A stretch of DNA of 5,660 bases, from contig CACZSJ010000052.1 in assembly GCA_902783825.1 (NCBI GenBank), positions 1-5,660 on the forward strand. Direction: 5' to 3'. The position numbers and the translations under genes are program-made. This document shows positions 1 to 4,295 of this stretch, piece after piece. Every line of letters starts with the position of its first letter. Positions within the stretch are counted from its first letter, which is position 1. The notes beneath the pieces are model-generated. The model did not search any database and had not been told where the DNA came from. It saw only the letters and a list, made by a program, of their open reading frames with translations. This DNA is from Oscillospiraceae bacterium (GTDB lineage: Bacteria; Bacillota; Clostridia; Oscillospirales; Oscillospiraceae).

Positions 1-2
1 AG

Positions 3-584
3 TGCCAGTCTGGCCCGCTGGGAGCGGGCTGTATTTATTCAGCGCAATACTACCAGCAGAAGGGACGCTTTGACAGGAATCCCAAAATCGGCGACCAAGT
101 ATTTTTCCAGACTGGCGGGCAGATCGGTCATACCGGTATCGTTGTCGAGGTTACTGACACTACCATCGTCACTGTTGAGGGAAATGCCTCCGACCAGGTA
201 AAGCGGAACACATACAACCGCGGTAACAGCTATATTGCCGGCTACGGCCATCCGCTCTACAGCGATACTCCTACGGACGCTGTGGCGGTGCCAGCGCTGG
301 AAGCTGTGCCCGAATCTGAGCCCGTGGCCACACCCGTCAATTGCATTGTCTCCATCCCACAGCTGAAGAACGGTTCGACCGGCAATGCTGTAAAGAATGC
401 CCAGACTCTGCTCATCGAGAAAGGATACGCCTGCGGTGGCAGGGTTATTGCTGGGAGGGAAACTGCTGATGGCGAGTTCGGCCACGCTACAGAGGGTTCT
501 GTGAAAGCTTTCCAGAGGAGCAAAAATCTTTCTGCCGACGGGATTATCGGCGCTGCCACCTGGAAGGCCCTTTTGACTGCCTGA
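3..584 (+). CDS. CHAP-domain peptidoglycan hydrolase (endolysin-like), 3' part
   Basis: This is the last 193 codons of a cell-wall-degrading enzyme; the 5' end lies outside the window and the frame is open to the left edge. In-window residues 28-61 carry the second half of a CHAP (NlpC/P60-type amidase/endopeptidase) fold: KIGDQVFF, then GHTGIV with the presumed catalytic His43 (bases 129-131), then VEGN with Glu59. The catalytic Cys should lie upstream and cannot be seen. A Pro/Ala/Glu/Val-rich linker (about bases 264-350) leads to a C-terminal PG_binding_1 domain (about 351-578), shown by GNAVKNAQTLL, the Gly-rich turn ending GEFGHAT, VKAFQ and DGIIGAATWKALL. By family knowledge, such enzymes cut stem peptides or the sugar-peptide amide and act as phage endolysins or conjugation-associated hydrolases. 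No holin or signal peptide can be assessed here. The adjoining recombinase operon suggests a prophage or ICE gene. The domain call is firm; the biological role is inferred. Confidence 0.87.
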   Translation, partial: CQSGPLGAGCIYSAQYYQQKGRFDRNPKIGDQVFFQTGGQIGHTGIVVEVTDTTIVTVEGNASDQVKRNTYNRGNSYIAGYGHPLYSDTPTDAVAVPALEAVPESEPVATPVNCIVSIPQLKNGSTGNAVKNAQTLLIEKGYACGGRVIAGRETADGEFGHATEGSVKAFQRSKNLSADGIIGAATWKALLTA

Positions 585-604
585 AAACTCCATATATCAT
601 TTTC

Positions 605-641
605 GCCCACCGTGGACTTAGGTCTGCGGTGGGCTTTTTTT
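605..641 (+). terminator. Rho-independent terminator after the lysin gene
   Basis: GCCCACCG (605-612) pairs perfectly with CGGTGGGC (627-634). The inner bases can continue the helix (two G-U wobbles, then GAC with GTC) down to a four-base loop at 618-621. Seven T residues (635-641) follow directly. It begins 20 bases past the lysin stop codon, so it should isolate the lysin transcript from the recombinase operon. Confidence 0.93.
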
Positions 642-682
642 ATTTTCTGTCTCAAAACACGTTAACAAAACGGCACCAAAAT

Positions 683-719
683 CTCCGTAGTATGAGGTGA
701 GACATTTATGACTACGGAG
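683..719 (+). promoter_or_regulatory. Inverted repeat enclosing the ribosome site and start codon of the operon's first gene
   Basis: CTCCGTAG (683-690) and CTACGGAG (712-719) are exact reverse complements separated by 21 bases. The loop holds the Shine-Dalgarno GAGGTGA (694-700) and the ATG (708-710); the right arm is inside codons 2-5 of the gene. It could be an mRNA hairpin controlling translation, or a DNA operator bound by a regulator such as the HTH protein encoded here. The pairing is seen directly; a regulatory role is inferred. The gap 585-707 shows no convincing sigma-A promoter by eye. Confidence 0.5.
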
Positions 720-1115
720 GAGATTAGGCAGGTTCAAGTATTGATCTCCCAAGGTTTGGGCTATCGAAAGATCGCAACGCTGACTGGCATTTCGGCCAAT
801 ACAGTAAAGGCCTACTGCAACAGGCATAAAAGTGAGCTTCCCGTTGTGGACCCCGGAAAAGCTCTTTGCAAAGGCTGTGGAAAGCCCATCACGCACGTCC
901 CGCAGCACAGGCAGCGCCAGTTCTGCTCGGATAGCTGCCGCATGACATATTGGAACAGTCACCGGGATCAGGTTCGGCACAAGCTCAATTATCCAAAGCA
1001 GTGCCCATGCTGCGGAAAAGAATTTGAAATCAGGGGAAACCCTAACCGTAAGTACTGCTCCCGGTCCTGTGCCGACAGGGCAAAGCGGAAAGGTCTGGTG
1101 GCCGATGGACACTGA
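708..1115 (+). CDS. Helix-turn-helix protein with two tandem zinc knuckles
   Basis: A 135-residue basic protein. Residues 4-40 form an HTH of the sigma-region-4/resolvase type (GLGYRKIATLTGISANTVK), predicting DNA binding. Two similar Cys4 units follow: C54-x2-C57...C73-x3-C77, and C99-x2-C102...C117-x3-C121. Both have a CGK turn after the first pair and an (F/Y)CS(D/R)SC second pair, so they look like an internal duplication of one small zinc fold. The ATG at 708 is set by a strong GAGGTGA seven bases upstream. The gene leads a (+) operon and overlaps the next gene by 11 bases. I know of similar small HTH/zinc proteins beside clostridial serine recombinases, sometimes labelled sigma-70-like, but know of no demonstrated function. 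Plausible roles are operon regulator or recombination directionality factor; neither is shown. No enzymatic motif is seen. Confidence 0.85.
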   Translation: MTTEEIRQVQVLISQGLGYRKIATLTGISANTVKAYCNRHKSELPVVDPGKALCKGCGKPITHVPQHRQRQFCSDSCRMTYWNSHRDQVRHKLNYPKQCPCCGKEFEIRGNPNRKYCSRSCADRAKRKGLVADGH

Positions 1116-1359
1116 TTATAAGGCTGCACTGGTTGCCTATAGGGCCAGCATGTCACTAGCTGCGTCTCTACTTTCTGATGGGGTTATAACCGAGAAAGAG
1201 TACGGCCAAATTGATAGAATTATTGCCAAAAGGCACGGCTTAGATTTGTCCACTATATGCTGCCGAAATCCGTTGATAGTGCTCGAAAACAGAGGTAATA
1301 TGCGACACAACGAAGGGAGTGACGCAGATGGACCGGACGATTTCCAAGGTCAATTTTGA
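1105..1359 (+). CDS. Small SHOCT-like protein of the recombinase operon
   Basis: An 84-residue protein starting at ATG 1105, within the 3' end of the preceding gene (11-base overlap), with AAAGG at 1089-1093 as a modest ribosome site. A longer reading from ATG 1024 is unlikely because it lies deep inside the previous gene. Residues 18-46 (LAASLLSDGVITEKEYGQIDRIIAKRHG) match the general SHOCT pattern: a hydrophobic helix, DGxIT, an acidic helix start and a basic helix. SHOCT is a short domain thought to mediate oligomerisation or interaction. The tail (residues 62-84) is Gly/Asp-rich, with no domain recognised, and overlaps the next gene by 32 bases. Conserved position between an HTH protein and a serine recombinase suggests an accessory role in integration or excision; this is inference. 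Confidence 0.75.
   Translation: MDTDYKAALVAYRASMSLAASLLSDGVITEKEYGQIDRIIAKRHGLDLSTICCRNPLIVLENRGNMRHNEGSDADGPDDFQGQF
1313..1319 (+). promoter_or_regulatory. Shine-Dalgarno site that fixes the start of recombinase 1
   Basis: AAGGGAG lies eight bases before ATG 1328. It touches the in-frame GTG at 1319, leaving that codon no spacer, so ATG 1328 is the better start. The site sits inside the coding sequence of the SHOCT-like protein, consistent with translational coupling. Confidence 0.7.
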
Positions 1360-2602
1360 GCTTAAGCGGCAAATAAACGTGCTTCGCGTTGCCGCTTATG
1401 CCCGGGTATCAACAGGAAAAGATAGTATGCTCCACTCGCTCTCCGCCCAAGTCAGTTACTACAGCGACATGATACAAAAGCACCCTGGATGGCTTTACTG
1501 TGGTGTTTACGCCGATGAGGCTCTGACGGGAACAAAGGAGTCACGTAAGAACTTCCAGCGCCTTTTGGCAGATTGTCGCGCTGGGAAAATTGATCTGGTC
1601 ATTACGAAGAGCATCTCCCGCTTTGCGCGGAATACCGTGACGCTGCTGGCTACGATCCGAGAGTTGAAAGACCTGGGAGTAGATGTCTTTTTTGAGGAGC
1701 AAAACATCCACACAATGAGCACTGATGGTGAGCTCATGATCACCATTTTGGCAAGCTACGCGCAGGAAGAAAGCCGCTCCGCCAGTGAGAATCAGAAGTG
1801 GCGGATAAAAAAGTGTTTCGAGGCCGGTATTCCCTATGATCCTACTCTGTTGGGTTATCGCATCAGGAATGGCAAGTATGTGATCGAACCAGAGGAAGCC
1901 AAAACAGTCAGGCGCATTTACGAGGAGTACTTATCCGGGAAAGGAATACAGACAATTGCGAACGAGCTGAACCGTGACGGCATAGTCACCAGGTTTGGCA
2001 TGGAGTGGCACACATCCGGCGTGCAGCGGATTCTCCGGAATATCACCTACACAGGAAACCTGCTCCTGCAAAAAACCTTCAGTGAGAATCATATTACCAA
2101 GCGGAAGATCATGAATACAGGTGAGCTTCCCAAATATGCGGTGACAGATAGCCATGAAGCGATTGTTGACATGGCGACCTTTAACGCGGTTCAGGCCGAG
2201 ATCGAGCGGCGGGCGAAAAAGCATAGCCATCCCCGCAACACAAAAGAGAAGTTTCAATTTACAGGCCTGATTGTCTGCGACAAGTGCGGAAAGAACTATC
2301 GCAGAAAGATTGTGACAACAGGGCCGGTCTGGATTTGCTCCACATACAATGCCAAGGGGAAAGCGGCATGCCCATCAAAACAGATCCCAGAGCCCACGCT
2401 GGAAGCGATAACCGCCGACGTAGACCTCGCAACCCTGAGGGAAATCCGGGCACAGGATGGAAATGCGTTGCTCCTTCAGTACCGAGATGGCACAGAGGAG
2501 ACTCGCGTATGGAAGGACCGTTCCCGCACCGAATCGTGGACTCCGGAGATGCGGGCTATGGCAGCGCGAAAAGCAAAGGAAAGGTGGAATCGGAATGCCT
2601 AG
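1328..2602 (+). CDS. Large serine recombinase (site-specific integrase), short C-terminus, intact
   Basis: A 424-residue recombinase that should cut DNA through a phosphoserine linkage to integrate or excise the element. The N-terminal resolvase domain (about 19-160) has YARVST with nucleophile Ser28 and Arg26, the SISRFARN active-site segment (95-102), and the QEESRSASE linker-helix start (146-154). The Recombinase DNA-binding domain follows (about 172-290: LLGYRI, AKTVRRIYEEYLSGKGIQTIANELN, then TYTGNLLLQ). A zinc beta-ribbon is formed by C317, C320, C337 and C348. After it there is no long coiled coil, only about 70 residues ending in a basic helix (SWTPEMRAMAARKAKERW). This short-tailed form differs from phage integrases such as phiC31 or Bxb1, which carry a coiled-coil motif. 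All expected catalytic and zinc residues are present. It overlaps its neighbours by 32 and 8 bases, implying co-translation with the control genes and recombinase 2. Confidence 0.93.
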   Translation: MDRTISKVNFELKRQINVLRVAAYARVSTGKDSMLHSLSAQVSYYSDMIQKHPGWLYCGVYADEALTGTKESRKNFQRLLADCRAGKIDLVITKSISRFARNTVTLLATIRELKDLGVDVFFEEQNIHTMSTDGELMITILASYAQEESRSASENQKWRIKKCFEAGIPYDPTLLGYRIRNGKYVIEPEEAKTVRRIYEEYLSGKGIQTIANELNRDGIVTRFGMEWHTSGVQRILRNITYTGNLLLQKTFSENHITKRKIMNTGELPKYAVTDSHEAIVDMATFNAVQAEIERRAKKHSHPRNTKEKFQFTGLIVCDKCGKNYRRKIVTTGPVWICSTYNAKGKAACPSKQIPEPTLEAITADVDLATLREIRAQDGNALLLQYRDGTEETRVWKDRSRTESWTPEMRAMAARKAKERWNRNA

Positions 2603-3563
2603 TGTAACCATGATCCCCGCAACAAAGAGCATCCATTTGAAGCAACCCTTAGTCCTAAAGCCACGCCGCAAAACGGCCGGATACGCCAGGGTTTCTACAG
2701 ATAAGGACGAGCAGTTTACCAGCTATGAGGCGCAGATCGATTACTATACCCAGTACATTAAGTCTCATGACGATTGGGAATTTGTAAAAGTCTACTCTGA
2801 CGAGGGCATATCCGGCCTAAGCACGAAAAAGCGCGAGGGCTTTAACGAGATGATCGAAGCCGCCCTTGCCGGAAAGATCGACCTGATTGTGACGAAAAGT
2901 GTGAGCCGTTTTGCCCGGAACACGGTGGATGGCCTGACAACCATCCGAAAGCTCAAGGACGCTGGCTACGAGGTTTATTTTGAAAAAGAGAACATCTGGA
3001 CCTTCGATAGCAAGGGCGAGCTGCTTCTTACCATCATGTCCTCCCTTGCCCAGGAAGAGAGCCGCAGCATTTCGGAGAATGTAACCTGGGGCCAGCGGAA
3101 GCGCTTTGCTGATGGGAAAGTGTCCATGTCCTATAAGCAATTCTTGGGCTATGAAAAAGGCCCTGACGGGCTCCCCAAGGTGGTCCCGGAACAGGCGAAA
3201 ACGGTGCGGTATATTTACGACCTTTTCATGAGCGGCAAGACAGTGAAAGCCATTGCAAAGCAACTCACGGCAGAAGGCGTACCTACTCCAGGAGGCAAAA
3301 AAGTATGGCGTGATGCCACCGTGGAAAGTATCCTGACAAACGAAAAGTACAAGGGCGATGCGCGGCTTCAAAAGACTTTCACTGTGGATTTTCTGCAGAA
3401 GAAAACGAAGATAAATGAAGGCGAGGTTCCGCAGTATTACGTGGAAAGCAGCCACGAGGCGATCATCGCCCCGCGCTGTTCGATCGGGTGCAAGAAGAAA
3501 TGGCCCGCCGAAAAAGCCTCGGTCGCACTTACAGCGGTAAGAGCATCTTTTCTTGCCGCCTGA
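2595..3563 (+). CDS. Recombinase 2, N-terminal fragment (catalytic and DNA-binding domains)
   Basis: This is the 322-residue product predicted upstream of the frameshift. YARVST places the nucleophile at Ser34; SVSRFARN (102-109) and QEESRSISEN (153-162) complete the resolvase domain. The Recombinase domain runs from about 183 to 290 (LGYEKG, AKTVRYIYDLFMSGKTVKAIAKQL, NEKYKGDARLQ). Homology ends at P293; residues 294-322 are out-of-frame and end at a stop at 3561-3563. The catalytic core is about as similar to recombinase 1 as expected for old paralogues (GKIDL(V/I)xTKSxSRFARNTV shared). Without zinc ribbon and coiled coil it would probably not carry out regulated integration, but could bind or cut DNA weakly or interfere with recombinase 1; that is speculation. 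Confidence 0.8.
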   Translation: MPSVTMIPATKSIHLKQPLVLKPRRKTAGYARVSTDKDEQFTSYEAQIDYYTQYIKSHDDWEFVKVYSDEGISGLSTKKREGFNEMIEAALAGKIDLIVTKSVSRFARNTVDGLTTIRKLKDAGYEVYFEKENIWTFDSKGELLLTIMSSLAQEESRSISENVTWGQRKRFADGKVSMSYKQFLGYEKGPDGLPKVVPEQAKTVRYIYDLFMSGKTVKAIAKQLTAEGVPTPGGKKVWRDATVESILTNEKYKGDARLQKTFTVDFLQKKTKINEGEVPQYYVESSHEAIIAPRCSIGCKKKWPAEKASVALTAVRASFLAA

Positions 3564-4168
3564 TCTGCGCGGATTGTGGCCATTACCTCGGCCCGAAAGT
3601 ATGGAATAGCACCACTAAGTATCGTCACACAGTCTGGCAGTGCAATAACAAATTCAAAGGTGAGCATAAATGCACCACGCCTCACCTTACAGATGCGACG
3701 ATCAAAGCGAAGTTCCTGGAAGCCTTTAATCAGTTGCTTGCTGACAGAGAGGCCCTGATTGCAGACTGCCGGAGCATGCAAACGGTGCTTACTGACTGCA
3801 GCGACATAGACCGAGAAATCAAAGGGCTGCAGCAGGAGTTGGACATTGTGGAAGAGCTGATCCGCCGATGCGTGGACGATAACAGCTCCACAGCTATTGA
3901 CCAAGACGAATACAATGCTCGGTACAACAGCCTAATAGAGCGTTACGATAAAGCCCAGGAGCGGATTGCCGTTTTGAAACGGAAACGGGCGGAGCGCCGA
4001 GTCAAGGCGGACGCGATCGGGAATATGATGTTCCGCCTGCGGGAATTGGATCAGCCGCTGGAGTTTTTTGATGAGCGGCTATGGCTTGAAGTGATCGATA
4101 GCGTTTTAGTCCACCCCAACGGCCTACTTACATTCAAGCTGTACGACGGCACAGAAGTATCTGCATAA
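3488..4168 (+). CDS. Recombinase 2, C-terminal fragment (zinc ribbon and coiled coil)
   Basis: The remaining part of recombinase 2 in the shifted frame, up to 226 residues if started at GTG 3488 (ATG 3500 is the next option). There is no good ribosome site, so independent translation is doubtful. In restored numbering the zinc ribbon cysteines are C325, C328, C350 and C360 (CADCG...WQCNNKFKGEHKC). Two charged helical stretches follow: one around IDREIKGLQQELDIVEELI (about 3805-3867) and one around YDKAQERIAVLKRKRAERR (about 3943-4000). They form the antiparallel coiled-coil motif that in large serine integrases controls synapsis and direction. The end (LEVIDSVLVHPNGLLTFKLYDGTE) is the usual C-terminal beta segment. 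No decay is seen beyond the single frameshift. Confidence 0.7.
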   Translation: MQEEMARRKSLGRTYSGKSIFSCRLICADCGHYLGPKVWNSTTKYRHTVWQCNNKFKGEHKCTTPHLTDATIKAKFLEAFNQLLADREALIADCRSMQTVLTDCSDIDREIKGLQQELDIVEELIRRCVDDNSSTAIDQDEYNARYNSLIERYDKAQERIAVLKRKRAERRVKADAIGNMMFRLRELDQPLEFFDERLWLEVIDSVLVHPNGLLTFKLYDGTEVSA

Positions 4169-4185
4169 TACTCCCCAATAAGGAT

Positions 4186-4218
4186 CTGGCAGGCCAAATT
4201 GGTCTGCCAGTTTCTTTC
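4186..4218 (+). terminator. Rho-independent terminator of the recombinase operon
   Basis: CTGGCAGGCC (4186-4195) pairs with GGTCTGCCAG (4201-4210), ten pairs with one G-U, around AAATT. TTTCTTTCT follows. It begins 18 bases after the recombinase 2 stop. On the minus strand the same hairpin lacks a T-run, so it is a weaker end for the convergent Fic-like gene. Confidence 0.85.
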
Positions 4219-4270
4219 TGTTGTAGTTATCTCCTAGAACAGGCGCTGTTTCAAATCGGGATTACATATC

Positions 4271-4280
4271 TTGTATACAA
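4271..4280. repeat. Perfect 10-base palindrome in the convergent gap
   Basis: TTGTATACAA is its own reverse complement; symmetry stops at the flanking bases (C4270, T4281). It lies between the recombinase terminator and the end of the Fic-like gene. It may be a regulator's operator or part of a recombinase attachment site, or chance. The rest of the gap 4169-4295 shows only the terminator and a short imperfect dyad at 4238-4250. Confidence 0.45.
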
Positions 4281-4295
4281 TCACGCACATTCTCA

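Larger units (their letters stand above)
2595..4168 (+). pseudogene. Second large serine recombinase, split by a single-base deletion
   Basis: Two adjacent frames together make one recombinase of 524 residues if one G is restored between 3473 and 3474 (CCG CGC becomes CCG GCG CTG). The join then reads SHEAIIAPALFDRVQEEM, the usual sequence at the junction between Recombinase domain and zinc ribbon. The start is ATG 2595, with AAGGTGG at 2581-2587 seven bases upstream; it overlaps the stop of recombinase 1 by 8 bases. The restored protein has resolvase, Recombinase, zinc-ribbon and coiled-coil parts, the classical layout of large serine integrases. As written, no full-length product is made. 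Real mutation, assembly error, or rare ribosomal slippage at the CCCCG run (3469-3473) are the alternatives; no standard slippery heptamer is visible. Confidence 0.88.
1..4295 (+). mobile_element. Terminal segment of a prophage or integrative/conjugative element
   Basis: Co-location of an endolysin-type hydrolase with a serine recombinase operon, all on one strand and ending at a terminator, is what is expected at one end of an element that integrates by serine recombinase. No structural phage gene, conjugation gene, or duplicated attachment core is in the window, so element type and exact edge are unknown. The right limit given is simply the end of the convergent gap. The element may continue past the Fic-like gene. 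Confidence 0.5.

Noticed and set aside
662..693. Possible promoter: TTAACA (662-667) with TAGTAT (688-693)
   Set aside because: The first hexamer is one mismatch from TTGACA, but the spacer of 20 bases is too long and the second hexamer matches TATAAT at only four positions.
39..1112. Long minus-strand open frames opposite the lysin and HTH/zinc genes
   Set aside because: They lie antisense to well-supported plus-strand domains, have no recognisable domain of their own and no sensible gene arrangement; they are reading-frame shadows.
1319..1321. GTG as start of recombinase 1
   Set aside because: The Shine-Dalgarno AAGGGAG abuts this codon with no spacer; ATG 1328 has an eight-base spacer from the same site.
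3469..3475. Programmed -1 frameshift joining the recombinase 2 halves
   Set aside because: The site lacks an X XXY YYZ heptamer, and a single missing G explains the data more simply. Kept as a minor alternative under the frameshift finding.
2817..3927. Long minus-strand frames opposite recombinase 2
   Set aside because: The plus strand encodes clear resolvase and zinc-ribbon motifs across the whole span; the antisense frames are low-complexity mirrors with no homology I can recognise.
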